Of a DNA stretch of 64,000 bases, positions 24,400 through 37,288 are shown piece by piece (position 1 is the stretch's first letter; each line of letters begins with the position of its first letter). Source of the DNA: Brasenia schreberi (Eukaryota; Streptophyta; Magnoliopsida; Nymphaeales; Cabombaceae). A program made the position numbers and the translations under genes. The DNA lies in assembly GCA_036023115.1 (NCBI GenBank), contig JAYKKT010000086.1, positions 13,345,501-13,409,500 of the forward strand, given 5' to 3'. Under the pieces are notes generated by a model. That model did no database searches. It had not been told where the DNA came from and saw only the letters and a list, made by a program, of their open reading frames with translations.

Positions 24400-27300
24400 C
24401 TAGTTCTTAATAGTTTGGAATATGTCTTTAGAACGGTAAATCCCAATTGACAATGCTTTCATATCCATAATGCTGCCAAGATGAAAAGATAACATCAAAA
24501 ATTCATTCATCATATGTATATATAGAAAATAGAACATAAGATAAATTATAAAACTCAAATATAATATTTAATATATAACAAACTAATAAACATGTCCTTA
24601 TCACCAAAAAATATCATGTAAAATCATTATATCACATGTACCACATGTCTCGTATAGGTGACTAGTCATCGTCCTCCACTAATAGAAGGTATGTTATCAA
24701 CTAAACCCTAGAGAGTTGTACTGACGCCATGTTTCATACAGGGGCTATGAAACAACCCATATGTGCTACCATCCAATGCTTAGAGAGAGAAAATAATGCC
24801 AAAACCGCCCTCCTCTATAAAAACTATATAGTATATGATGATGACATGTGACCTCCCTAAAACATTTACCTATATCTCGTTCTCTTCTAAAAGCTCATCA
24901 ATGATATTGTAATCACAATTATTATCTCTTAAAACATCCACTCATCTATCAACATACAATATCATAAATCAAGATATATGCATCTTGTTGGTATGTTCAA
25001 ATCTTAGTCTTCTGATAGTCTTTATACTACAAGGAGTATCAATATATGAAACAACAAAATCTTGAGAAACATTGAATTGAGGGTCAAAAATACCTAAAGA
25101 GGAAAGTCATTGTCTTGGAGATACACCTAGCAGTGAACCCACTTTAGGGCGAGGTGAGTTATTTGTCTCACTTAAAATCTAAAAATTTATTGGGTTCACC
25201 ACTGTATATAGGGAAACACAGGTGCTTTATGGATGTAAAGTATAAGTGCACCTCACCCGAAATGCAAGTGGGGCTCATCCCCAAAAAATCATAAGTGTGC
25301 CATTGCTCTACATCCTCGATCAAACCCATGTCCGGTCTCTCCTTGGCTTTTCTCGAGTAGTACTCCTCTTTGCATGCTCCCATGAAGACAACTCCATATT
25401 AGTAGATCTGCTAGATGGGTTGCTTTTAGATGGTTAAAAGATGATATCTCCAATATAGATTGATGAAGATTCAAATGCTTGTGTAATAAGCAAACTAACT
25501 TGCTATATTTTTTTGGATTAGGATAAGTCAATAACTATTAGACAACTTCATACATCTTACCTATATTTCTTTGGTCCTCATCTTCATAGTCAAATGCATA
25601 AGGCCCTTCTACCTTACATGTCAAGTTTCTTATCAAAGGGATCACTTAAAGAAAGTTGTTCTGAGATACCATTTTCAAAAAGAACATTGACCTCATGAGC
25701 ACACAGCCACCCATGCAACCATTGTAATGTACACCAACATGACATTGGATCAATGCCCGCTGTTTCTATCTAATTTTCTCTTTGATAATTAGATCAAGTG
25801 TATGACATGCAACTCTTTTTATTAGATTTTTTATCATATCATATGTTCAATCAAGGTAATGCATATTATTATATCTTATTCAATGAATAAAGTTGATTCA
25901 TTTCGTATCAAATCACCCAATAGAGTTGTTGAGGTACCCTTTCAACCTTGCATGTGCACCATCAATCATATTGACCAACAAACTAGAAGCATTAAAGAAA
26001 TTAAAATAAATTAATAATATAGACATATGCAAACAAGCAGACTCACATTCCTACTATAATGCATCACCTTATCGGTCTATGTTGAGACTATCCTCTCTTT
26101 ATATAGGCCCAACTACTATTCCCTATAATAAGAAAGCATAGCAGAAAAATTTGTTCACTTCACCTCTATCATAGTCAATATCTTCTGTGTACATGTCATC
26201 TATAGAGTCAACAATCTTCCTCTAGCTCCTAGTAAATGATGCCTTGATGCTCTTGGCAATACAACATTTGTATCGAAAATATGTTGCCTTTGGTAATATG
26301 ATCTCAGTTATATTTGTAAGTGTCGGATCACGATCACTACATATTACATAAGTAAATCTGTTCAACATATACAACTCCTTGATGCACTTCTACCTACATA
26401 ATTATCCTCCTTCTCTACCCATGAAAGCATATGCCACCAATTTTTTTTTATCGGTTGACGTAAATCTTACAACTTTGAGAAAAAACATCTTATACCTACG
26501 AATGTCATAGTGAAATTCTTGTTAGTTAATATAAATATCAAAATGTATAACAAATAATAATTTATACCTATTTATCTTATACATACAATCAAACTCTAAC
26601 ACCTTTGAGAATGCATGTGACAACTAAACTTATTCCTCCAATGCCAAGTGTGTTAATGTTGACTATCTAATTCATATAATAACTTCTAAAGAATAGTTTG
26701 ATCGCTCATTCTTCTTTCCTAATTTTCATCTTTGCATTATAAAAGTGTCTTGCCATGATAACCTTTAGATCATAAGACACTTCAATTGTGACAAAATATG
26801 CTTGAGCTTATAATGCCTTTTGCTTTTTCTTTGTCATACTATATTCAATATCATTCAATCTACATACAACAACATGTCCTTTCAAATACAAACCTAAAGG
26901 ATGATTATGTATGCTATTAATCATACTCACTCACCATAAATCATTGGTTTCACTCTCTCTTGTGAGTAAAAAAAGAGCATTTCACTTTCTTCATACAGCC
27001 TTCTTCATATTGATTCAAGGACTACTTTGAACATCATTTTTATATTCACCGCTTCTTTAACATCCAAGTCATAACTTGTTTCTTATGTCTTTACCTTTGA
27101 ATAGAGAATAATGACACACTTCCTCCCAACATCTCTTATCCAATTAACCATGTCATCTCAATTGCAAAACACTATATTTGTGATAAATACAAGTAAATAA
27201 TCAAGTACATCATTAATATAATCAATAAATACATCATCACAGGTATCATTAACCAACCAATCAACAAATGTATCATTTGGTCCACTATCATCAATCTCAA

Positions 27301-27460
27301 TATCATCATGTGTTATCCAGAATCTACTATACCATAACGAACGCTTTACTTGATTTCTTTGACATCTTGAAATAATAATAAAGTTAAAAAATAATAATAA
27401 AGTAGAACTATAATATATGATGATATGCGTAAAATGTGTCACTCTTGCTGAAAGTGACAT
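24400..27460 (-). pseudogene. MULE transposase, copy E
   Basis: Minus-strand decayed Mutator-like transposase. N-terminal block in 27460-27158 includes PNDTFVDWLVNDTCDDVFID and DVLDYLLVF, shared with copies A-D. Catalytic MULE region (PF10551-like) at about 26480-26200: AYAFMGREGG, ELYMLNRFTYVICSDRDPTL and NITEIILPKATYF, where intact members read DRDxALMNAIxxVFPxAxxLLCxWHI. Frames are broken throughout. C-terminal zinc-binding SWIM residues were not found. Confidence 0.65.
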
Positions 27461-28264
27461 TGCTTAATCACACCACTCTTAAAGGCAAGTTGCGCATGAG
27501 GTGCATATCACTTTAAAGAATGGTGCACTTGGGCCGCGATGGCTTGTAGAAGGGTGGTATGTTTGCTTTTCATTGAGACTGTGCCTCTTTCCCAACAATG
27601 GACTCTTACCTTACCTCAATCATCCTTGACAAAGGTTTCTTAAAAGTGATTTTTTGATCGATTTTTTGTGCATTTTTTTGCCAGATCGGTGGAATGCTTA
27701 TTTGTAGAGTTGTTGTATGGAGATTGAATATGGTTAAAAATAGATTGAAAGTGATGAAAATAAAAGAAACAAATATATTGAAGGTCAATGACAGTAGAAA
27801 ATGTGTTAGAACAAGGATAGAAGGCGCCAGCCACTGGTCGAAGGTTGGATAGAGTAGCAGAAGCGATGCGAGAATGTGAAAGAGGTGTGAAAAGAGAGAA
27901 AATTTATAGGGGTAGTTTTGGAATTTCTGAGAAAATGATGTATTGGTAGCAATTATGAATAGGAATCGTTCCCCAAAACCGTTTTCGTGCTATATAGTTG
28001 TTTCCTACGCATATTTTGTTGATGAGCCGTCCGTGATGCACAGCAATTTGAGGAAGGGCATTGGCGCTGCCCCTTCAAAACCTCGATCAATAAGATTTAT
28101 GACTTAATGTTGTTTTTACCCATTTACGTCTTTCTATTGCAGCTTATGGTACTTTTATAATTTCCAATTTTTTTGTACAAATGTTTAGCCTTTCGTGTCT
28201 AAACAGGTAACTTTTTCATTGAAATCAGACTATCATGTTGCAACAACATGCATATCAACACAAT

Positions 28265-28680
28265 TAGGTGTGTAATCAAGCTGAGTCAAGCTCGAGTATA
28301 TCCAACTTCGACTAAGTTTGTCTAAGAAGATCTTGGCTCATGCTTGAGCTCAAATTTCCAGGATAAAGCTTGATTCAAGCAGCTCGAGCTCAGAGTCGGT
28401 GGACTCAGTTTAAGTTCGTGTGCCCATAACACAAGAAAGAGGGAGAGAATGAAAAAAATGTAATGGATGATAACAAACAAGTGAACCGGCGGAAAGCACG
28501 AACTAAGTGGGAGTGGAATGGAGAAGGTTTCACGGTTGAAATTAATTACTCATTATCTAAATATATGTAAAGCTGAACTTAGTAGTGAGCGTGAGCTGTA
28601 CTCTCTCAGGATCGGTTTAAGCTCGACAAGACCGAATCGAGTTTGAGTCAATCTCCAGTAGCTCGGCTCACTTACATATG
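28265..28680. mobile_element. MITE-like element (hAT-type, AGCTCGAG-rich)
   Basis: Left end TGTAATCAAGCTGAGTC and right end (reverse strand) TGTAAGTGAGCCGAGCT form imperfect TIRs; interior carries CAAGCTCGAG, AGCTCGAGCTC and AAGCTCGAC motifs typical of small plant hAT MITEs. No coding. Target duplication not resolved. Confidence 0.55.
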
Positions 28681-29169
28681 ATACCGTGTTGAATTTATAC
28701 ACCACAACCACGTAGAAGTTTCCTAGCTGGTTCAAATGGACTCGCATGCATGTTCAACTTGCGTTACGTTTATCTGTAAAGCGGCCACCATAATGAAATG
28801 AGATAATAATTTAATTAACTATTTAGTTGCTTTTGCAGCTATTTGTATTCTTTTTGGCGTCGACCATTGACCTTACAGTAAAGGACGGCAACATCACTTG
28901 CGCGCATGAGTTCAAACGTAAGGTAGAACGTCACAATGCATTGCTTTCTGGTTTATTTTAAATTCGTTTCTTGTGTTGAAAGAGGGCGAAAGTTTGCCTA
29001 GAAATATATTAATAGAGGATAAATATCCACCCAGCACGTTCACTAATTTAACAAGTTTCTTCGCATAAACAGCAATAGCTCACCTGACTAGGGGCTTGGC
29101 TCACAAGTTGAAGGTCATGAGTTTGATACTCAGGGGTGCATCATCTTCGGCCTTCCCGTTGCACAGAAA

Positions 29170-29490
29170 ACAACCGGTTCTAATTCACCTACAACTGGGA
29201 ATCCTAACCAAAACCAGAACCTCTCTTCAGTGCCCAGTATTGATTCTGACACTAGCTAAGAACCTTTGTTCCTTTATTTGACATTGTATTTTCTATAGAA
29301 AATTATAAAATATTTTCAATTTTGGACGGTCAAAACCATCAGTTTCAGTTTGTTTTTTAAAAATCTTTAACCACAACCGACCAGAGAACTTCTATGGTTC
29401 CGGTCAGGGTTACAGTTAACCCGATCTGGTTACAGGTCCAAATAGCGAGCTAGTTAAGAACCGACCATATCTAGCCCTGTCCTACTTTTA
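29170..29490. mobile_element. MITE-like fragment (CCGGTT/GGTTC-rich)
   Basis: Contains ACAACCGGTTCTAATTC, CCAAAACCAGAACC, GGTTCCGGTCAGGG and ends AAGAACCGACCATATCTAGC. The end matches, in inverted form, the ends of the MITE at 32535-32840. Boundaries uncertain. Confidence 0.45.
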
Positions 29491-29566
29491 CATCACAACA
29501 CCTCTACCACGCGGTCACAATTTTTTCGCGTCCACATGACGATGATGATAAGGGATGAACATTATT

Positions 29567-32525
29567 ATTTGCATACCCTTTTTACTATAGACACAACCCA
29601 ATTTTCATAAATATCCAAAATACTCCTATAATATTTTCTCTCTCTTCTCTACAACAAATTTTCATGATTTTTTTTCTTTTCTTTTAGTGATCGATTTTTA
29701 TTCATTGATAAGTAATATATGATTATTTGTAACCAACTATCATTGATTAGTTACTTAATAACATAGTTACAACCAAACAAACCACGAAACAAGAAGAATG
29801 AGAAAAAAAATCAAAGAGATGATCGATCACTCGTTTTCTTGATTTTTCTTGAATTTGAAAGGTTGTTTTTTACTAAAATCATCATATCTTCATTGCTTTG
29901 CTTGAAATCTTTAGATTTTTCAAATATTTGAAGATGATTTCTCATTTTTGGTGAAACCAAAACCATGAAGAAAACCCAATACAAGCGCATTTCTCCTCAT
30001 GGAGAGACGTACTTCTTCCTTGAAGATGGAAATGCACCCGTGGAGAGGCATGTTTTTGTCAATGGTTGAGAGAGGTTTACAACTCCCTGAAGAGGATCGA
30101 TTTATTGTAAGAGAGGTATCGCATCCTCGACCACATATACGCTCATGCTTTCCTCTATGCAAGGCAGTACTTCTTACATGCTCCAAGTTGACAAGTCTTG
30201 CATCATATATTAGTTAGATGATATCCTTTTAAGACAATGAATTGGTGGTCCTTGTAGGACAGTGTACTCAAGACTTAATTGCTCATCCAATATCTTAACA
30301 AATTTGTCGTACTATAGATGATTCTATAACTTCCTCCAAATAGTCACCATAGATGTCCTCACATCTTCTCCTACATGATCTTCAATATATGGGGTATCCT
30401 TCTCCACGTCTAGCTTCTTCCAAAATGTATTAATAGTTGACAATTCTATAAAAAACCATATTTAATCAAAAGGTAAGCTCGTTTGCACAAGGTAAACCAT
30501 GTAAATATCATAAATTACAATGACATGTTCTTATATATGAAGTTACCATCTCCACACAATTGTACTCATTTACAATAAGTTTGAAAGTGCATCGTGATAC
30601 TCTTCTTTGAAGGTTCACAACCAGATATTCTATCACATCAACGTAATGCATGATTAGAGTTATTGATTCCTCAATTGACTTCTTCAATTATGTCCAAATT
30701 ATATCAAATTTGTAAGTTGAGGTACCAATGAACCTTTTCAACTTTATGTGTGTACTTTCCACCTTGATAAATATGAATATGCAATCATTATACATTTAAA
30801 AAACAATAGATAATATGAATGCATTGAAAACCAAATTTCCATACCTATTAGTCATATGAATATCATAATGAATCACTTTAACATACTTGCTATTTTTCTT
30901 CCTTGTAAACTTTACAATAAATATTTTAATATTTTTGGTTATATATATTATCTACACAAAAAGTGTCGTATCTACAATAATTATTTAAATGGCATTCACT
31001 AAATCCATATCACGATTATTGCAGATAATATGTGGAATTTCGTTTAGACCGCATAACTCTCTCACACCTCAATACCTAAATATAATTCTTTTTCTTTTTT
31101 GTACTCATAAAACCGAAGGTTATAAAGAAGTTTAAGATAGTTACATGTTTGTCTTATATGTGTTGTCAAATTTCAATACTCGTAGAAATGCATGAAGTAG
31201 GTGCATGTAATGAGGATGTGCAAATATAATATCACCAACAATATTCGAATCAAAGATTTTTCACTGTCATGTATGATAATAGTTAATGTCTAGATCATAT
31301 AGTAGTTATTGTAAAACAATTCGAGAACAACTATCTTTCTTCCTGATTTTCATCTTTGTAATGTAAATATGTCTTCCCATACTCATATGTCCTCATTCAC
31401 CCGCTTCAAATACATTAAAATATCTTTAGTTTTGCACTGGATTTGTTTGAGGTCTTTTGTTACACTACATTCATACCTACTCAATCTCCTTGCAAAAGGA
31501 TGTCCTTCAAGATATAACCCTAAAGAGTGGTTATATGTCTCATTTACTATATTCAACTTTCAATGTCCATCCACTCTACCATCTTCTCTTAATAAAAAGG
31601 GCAACCAACCTTCTTAGTGCCTATTCACCTAGTACTTTCAACATCAATATTTTGATTTTACCTATACTTATCACTATTTTTACACCCAAGTCATATCTTG
31701 CTTATTATACCTTTACTCATCGAACTACTAATAACCGTAACAATGTTATGTTTCTTCCCAACTAATCTTACATAATCAATAAGTTCATTATGACTCCTAA
31801 ATATATCATCCATTGCAAATACAAGCAAATAGTGTAGCCCATTACCTTCAGAATCAACAAATTCATCATCTACCTCCTCTCCCAACCAGTGAACAAATAC
31901 ATCATCTGGTGTAATAAAATCACTATCACACTACTTAGTTATTGTATAATAAGTACGTTGATAATTCATCATTTTTTCCAAATAAATTCTACCATAAGTG
32001 CTTCTATTCGAGTTGTTTATCATATTGTAATAAAAACATGAATATCAAGGAAAGCACTATTCAATTGAAGGAGACGCGAGATAGGCAGTCTCTTCATGAG
32101 AAAAGATGCGCTTATATAGGGTTTCCCTCTACAGTCCAGTTTCACCCAAAATTAGAAATCATCTTCAAACATTTGAAAAATTAAAAGATTTCAAAGAAAG
32201 CAATAAAGATACAATGATCTGAGTAAAAACCAACTTCTCAAATTTAAGAAGAAAATAGGTAGATTGATCGTCTCTTCAAAAAAATTTTCTATTTTTTTAT
32301 TTCTTGATTCATTTGATTCCAACTAAGTTTGCAAGTAACTAATCAATGATAGTTGGTTGCAAATAATCATATATTATTTATCAATAAATAAAAACTGACC
32401 GTTGGAGGAAGAGAGAAAAATCACAAAAATTTGTTGTGGAGAGAAGAGAAAAAATATTGTAGGAGCATTTTGGGTATTTACAAAAATGAGGGTATAATTA
32501 AGAATACAATATGATTTAGTAGAGT
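29567..32525 (-). mobile_element. MULE copy A (transposase only, long TIRs)
   Basis: About 3 kb. Left end ACATTATTATTTGCATACCC and ACTCCTATAATATTTTCTC; right end (reverse strand) TATACCCTCATTTTTGTAAA and GCTCCTACAATATTTT. Similarity between the ends extends inward for roughly 550-600 bp (for example GATCATTGTATCTTTATTGC on the right against ATCATCATATCTTCATTGC on the left), so the TIRs are long as in classical Mutator elements. No PMD gene between them. A target duplication could not be fixed. Confidence 0.75.
30190..31930 (-). pseudogene. MULE transposase, copy A
   Basis: Minus strand. Open frame 31885-31691 holds the N-terminal block EEVDDEFVDSEGNGLHYLLV and SHNELIDYVRLVGKKHNIV. The catalytic region at about 31080-30960 reads RELCGLNEIPHIICNNRDMD-like text with LVNAI, frame-shifted. 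A C-terminal block near 30460-30210 (DKFVKMLDEQ-type text, PPIHRPKG-like) is shared with copy C. Many stops. Function as for copy E. Confidence 0.65.
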
Positions 32526-32534
32526 AACAAAATG

Positions 32535-32840
32535 TGGATCTAGACATATATGGTTCGGTTATGGTTTATCCTCTTATAGTTCAGTGTGGTTCTCATCCTA
32601 TGGAATCGGAGATGGTCCAAACCATCGGTTCCAGCTATGTTAATTGAGATTTCTCCGAATTTTCTTTTAGCTTTTCTGTTTTTTTATTTTTCTAATTTTT
32701 GGTTAAGACCCAAATCAAAACAAGAAGTCAGTGGTTACTAACCTTGATTGGGGAGGAAACCTATTTGGTTACGGTTCACATTTTTTGGGAAAACCAGTTT
32801 ACCCATAACCGGCTATATCTAATTAGACATCATTAAAATC
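32535..32840. mobile_element. MITE-like element
   Basis: Ends are inverted: GACATATATGGTTCGGTTATGG at the left and CCATAACCGGCTATATCTAA at the right. Interior CCATCGGTTCC and GGTTACGG repeats; no coding. Lies directly beside MULE A. Confidence 0.55.
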
Positions 32841-33597
32841 TTATATTGGATTCTTTGTAAGTCATGTGAATCATATCAGTCACAGGATATCAAACCACAT
32901 AGTTTGTAAAAAGGAGTTGAAAAAGATACCATTTTATGTCCGGAAGCTATCAATAACTCCTCTAAATTAGCTTTATTTCTTCTTCTCCAACACCACAAGA
33001 CATCAAAGGATACGACACGAGGCAAAGATGAAGTGTCCGAGTGATACGCAAAGTTCAATGCCCTCTCTAAGGCCCACGGGGAGTAAAAAAAAAAAGAGAA
33101 AAAAAAGAGATGGGAGCATATGTGTGTAAAAAGACAAGAGAAAGAACGCCAGCTACCATGTTTTAGGAATCCAAAACTGGGTTCATAGCACACAGTTTTG
33201 AAGGTGAGAAAGATTTGCTTTGATTACTCTTTTCCTGGAAGAAATTACATTTTATTGATTTACGTTACGTCCGTTTGCTAGATAACATATGGTGACAACT
33301 CTCTAATTGTGCTATAACGCCATTTCCACGAAGATGGAGGAAGGTACTCCATGTGAAGTAGAAACGAAGAATATGGTACTGCATGAATAGTGGGTAAGCA
33401 GATTGCCAATAACGATTGGCTTGGGCACCAATCATGAAGTTCTTCAATCGCAGATCATCAAACAGATGGACCGACCCATCTACTCAAGCAAAATCAGGTA
33501 GTTTCCCTTTTGATTGTGCCTCTAAGGAATCTACGATAGCCTAGTTATTTGTAACGATGTATCGGGGATCGATCATTCATGTTTTTTGTTTCTCTAG

Positions 33598-36378
33598 GAA
33601 TAACATGCATCGTCAGCGAGAATCGAGTCTACAGCATTCACAAACATCTTGATCTCTCCCACATGTCTCATTCATCAGGAAACCATCAAGTAAGTTGCAG
33701 TTCTGTACTTCGCTAAACTATTTCTGCACTTGGTGTTGCTTAGACCTCGATGTCCATAGAACTTTATACGAAAAGTTGCAGGTAGAGATGAATAAGTTGC
33801 GGTTTTCTCTCCTTGAGATGTTTGGGTTGCAATTTCCTGAACTTGGTGTCATTCAAACTCGATTACGATTGAAAATCAGATAACCGATTTACACCAAAAG
33901 ATGAACAAATGGTAGATTATTTTGCCTCTGTAAATGTTTATAAGATACCCTTTTCTGAATTACTCACGTTTAGAACTTGATCGTGATTAAAATTACATGA
34001 CCAGTTCGTGGGAGGCGACTAATAATTTGAAGTTCTATTTTCCAGATGTTTATAGGATCAATTTTCTTAACTTGGTGTCCTTTATAATTTGGCTTTGATT
34101 AAAAAGAAGCTGATGATCAATTTTTTGCGCGATTGTGCTTCTCTGAATGTTTGTCTTACAATTTCCTGAACTTCGATGTTTTCTAAAACTTGATTATGTG
34201 AAATTAGATTACCAATTTGCAGCAAGAGATCAATAAGTTGTAGCCTGTTTTTGCTTCTCTAGACGTTTAGCTTAGAAATTCTCTGAGTTTTGTTTTGTTC
34301 AGAAGTTGATTTTCATGAAATCAGATGGACCGATTTGCAGTAAGAGATCAAATAACAGGGTTTTATCTTATAAATTTCTGAACTTGGTGTCATCTAAGAC
34401 TTGGATTTAGTTCGCAGCATGAGGTCAATGAGTTACATACTTTCCTATAGGAATTTACCTTACAAATTTCGTGTCCTTTTAGAACTCAACTTGGTCAAAA
34501 AACAGATAACCAAATTGCACCAAGAGATCAGTAAGTTGCAAACTTTGGCCTCTAGGTGTTCTACAATTTTATGAACTTGGTGCCGTTTTAGAACTGGATT
34601 TCTAAAAGTAGATCACTGAATATGCAATAAGAGATCAGTAAGTTGCAGACTTTTGCTTCTTTAGATGTATATTTTTCACTTTCTGAATTTCTTGATTACA
34701 ATTTGAATGACTAATGAGCAGGAAGAGATAAAAGAACCCACCTCGAATAAAGGCCAGAGCAACGACTCTACGATCCTTCAACATGTTCATGAACAAAATC
34801 CACTAGAGCAAGAAATTGACAGTCTTAAGAAACTCATCGTCTCTCTGCAAGAGAGCAAACGTGAAGTAGAGGAGAAATTAAGTATCTACAATGTTGGTTT
34901 AAAACAACAGGAATCGGTTGTGAAGGAGCATCAAAACATGGTAGAGGTTAAAACCACACAGATTGAGATCTTGAGCAGAAAGATTGAATATCTTGAAGAC
35001 AAAAATCGGTTTCTAGAAAGTCTGGCATCAGAACATGCAGTCCTCAAGTCAGAGATGGAACTAGCAAAACTGAAGATGAAGGAATTGAAGAGCAAAATTC
35101 AAAAGAATTGGAGGATGAAAAGGGAAGCGTTGGCCAGGTTTCGACAGCGGATGGCTACTCAGAGGTCGAGGGAAGCAGAGATGTTAAGTAGAGAGTTTGA
35201 GATGATGAAGATCATAGAAGGCTTACGTGGTGAAATTACAGAGTTAAAGAAAACAAACTTGGAGTTGCTGAATGAAAAGATTGAAATGATTGACAAGCTG
35301 GATTGTGTCACAGAAAGCGTCGACGTAAAGGTTTTATTTGAATTAGAAACAATATTATATGCATCCATTGGATCGAAATTTCAATAAGATACAAACTTGT
35401 ACTGCGGAGGCAGACCTAGAAAACCTTTTGGGGTGAGGCAAGTCCAGTCAGGTGAAATTCCAGTGAGGTGGTCCATATAAAGTTTTTGAAAAATACTGTT
35501 TGTATTCTCTTTTTTTCGAACTTTATTTTTCGGAATTTGGATGTAGCGGCCACCTCACCTCGCCCATGAAAAGGTCCACCGCTGTTGTACGGTAGGTGGT
35601 CTTTGTATCATAAGATGCAAGGGTCGTGTCATATCATTTCATTAGAGACGGGGTATAGTGTACCTGTACCAGGTATATCATACTGTATCGTAAAAACTTC
35701 TGTTTTTATGGTTAAAATACATACATATAAATATCATATTGAGGAACCTTTACATACGGGTTGTGTATTGATACACTTAAAAGAACCCATCTATATGATA
35801 TTGTTTGCATCTTGCAGAAGGATACAGCAGATAAAGCAATTCAAGAAGCAAATAGATTGAGGATTGCTAATGGAGAACTGCAAAAACAGATTGATTTGTA
35901 TCGAAGCGACAGGCGGAGTGACATAGAAGAGGTAATATACTTGCGCTGGATCAATGCTTGTCTCAAACATGAATTACAGAAGAAACATGGATCTAGAGAC
36001 AGGAGCGCAAGCACAATCAAACATGATAAGAGAGATGTTGATGGATTTGGAGTGAATAATCAGAAGAATTGTTCAGGTTATGATTCTGATGGCTTGGCCG
36101 AAACGGAAGCTTTTGAATATGTGAAATCAAAGAAAAGGAATAAATCATCAAAGACAAAGCTGCTGCTTAAGATCAAAAGCTGGATCAACAATAAGAGAAA
36201 CAATAAAAAGATAAATGACGAAGGCAGCTACGGCCTTCAAGCAGGCGATCGGAAGATCAAAGCTCACAATTCAAATGATTATGCAAATGTATCATCATGT
36301 GGAAGAATGGACTATGCAGCTGATGTAAAATTGCTGCTTAGATCCAGAGATTTTATTCTACAAACTGTGTCAGTATGA
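33598..36378 (+). CDS. CHUP1-like coiled-coil (actin-binding family) protein, partial gene model
   Basis: Likely the only resident host gene. Exon 34722-35330 (acceptor GAGCAG) encodes a long coiled coil (LEQEIDSLKKLIVSLQES, KIEYLEDKNRFLESLASEH, ELKKTNLELLNEKIEMIDKL). Donor at AAAG|GTTTTA; the next exon starts after CTTGCAG at 35818, both in phase 0, and ends at TGA 36376-36378. It carries IQEANRLRIANGELQKQIDL and then EEVIYLRWINACLKHELQKK, the family signature (EE(L/V)VYLRWxNACLRYEL) of CHUP1 and related proteins, followed by a basic tail (KTKLLLKIKSWINNKRNNKK). A 92-bp candidate exon at 33598-33689 (CTCTAG acceptor, GTAAGT donor) is open and in phase with 34722. The true start lies upstream and was not found; ATG 34707 is inside the intron. 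Family members are about 400-1000 residues and tie organelles or cell cortex to actin. No stop inside the exons. Confidence 0.75.
33690..34721 (+). repeat. Intron tandem array, about 100-125 bp units
   Basis: About ten degenerate units fill the intron before exon 34722. Each has AAGAGATCA(A/G)TAAGTTGCAG, then TTTTGCTTCTCTAGATGTTT, then TTTCCTGAACTTGGTGTC, then GAAATCAGAT.ACC.ATTTGCA. Clear unit joints are near 33782, 33895, 34223, 34341, 34418, 34521 and 34629. The last joint coincides with the real splice acceptor and exon start (GCAGGAAGAGATAAAAG). Confidence 0.75.
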
Positions 36379-36666
36379 GTGAATTTTGCAGATTGGTTAT
36401 GTAGTTTTAATCTAACTGGAGTCCTGAAAGGCTGTTGGTGTTCCAATGAGAAAACTAGTTTCCTTATGATAAAAATGATTCCCCTCAAATTCATTTTACA
36501 AGTTTTGGTCTTGAATGATTAAAGCATCATCTTCTAGCCCGTTATATCGTTTCGTGAGTAACAAGTATTTGGCGTAGACAGTTTTCTTTACAATGAAATG
36601 ATAGTTCTTTTCAGGGAGGCTAACCGGTTTGCAATCCTTGATGAAGAGAAAATAAGGAGTTACCAA

Positions 36667-36668
<2 letters not shown>

Positions 36669-36715
<47 letters not shown>
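36669..36715. repeat. (CT)n microsatellite
   Basis: About 47 bp of CT repeats, 3' of the CHUP1-like gene. The RERERE open frame on the minus strand is an artefact. Confidence 0.97.
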
Positions 36716-36718
<3 letters not shown>

Positions 36719-37288
36719 CCCACGCGCGTGGGGTGGACGAGGTGGTAGCGATTACATAATATAGCTTATTGATTTATGTTGAAAGTTTAAAAGAAGATTA
36801 CCATCAATTGATGTGTTGAGTGCATGCATGAATAGAATACAAATGTATATTGTCACCTGCAGCTTATTGTGCCTTGTTAATGGGCATTACTATAACATCC
36901 CTTTTACTATACATATACCCTAATTTTCGTAAATACTTAAAGTACCCTCAACAAGATTTTCTCTCTCCTCTCCACATTAAAATCGCAGATTTTTCTCTTC
37001 CTCTAGCGATCTTTTTCGTCTGATTTTCGTTCATTGATAAGTTCTATATGCTTATTTTCAACCAACCATATTGATTAGTTACTTATGAAACTAGTTAGAA
37101 TCAAACGAACGAAGAAATAAAAAGAGCGTAAAAAGAAAATCGAAAAGACGTTCGATTTGCCTATTTTTTTAATTTGAAAGGTTGTTTTTTATTAAGATCA
37201 TTGTATTTTCGTTGCTTTGCTTGTAATCTTTCGATTTTTCAAACATTTGAAAATGATTTTTGATTTTAGGCGAAATCGAAGGAGTCGG

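Larger units (their letters stand above)
22300..27974. mobile_element. MULE copy E (PMD gene plus transposase)
   Basis: Right end at about 27974: read inward on the minus strand GGGAACGATTCCTATTCATAA...CCAAAACTACCCCTATAA aligns with the TIR of the other copies. PMD gene on plus (22390-24085), transposase on minus (27460-24400), convergent with about 300 bp between. The left TIR was not found; the start is approximate. 21600-22300 has no recognisable gene. Confidence 0.7.

Noticed and set aside
34707..34709. ATG at 34707 as the start of the CHUP1-like protein
   Set aside because: It lies 15 bases before a strong splice acceptor (GAGCAG) inside the repeat-filled intron; homologues extend further upstream.
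33690..34721. CRISPR-like or satellite array
   Set aside because: Units are degenerate and contiguous, within an intron of a plant gene.
36496..36723. Arg-Glu repeat peptide on the minus strand
   Set aside because: Translation of the (CT)n microsatellite.
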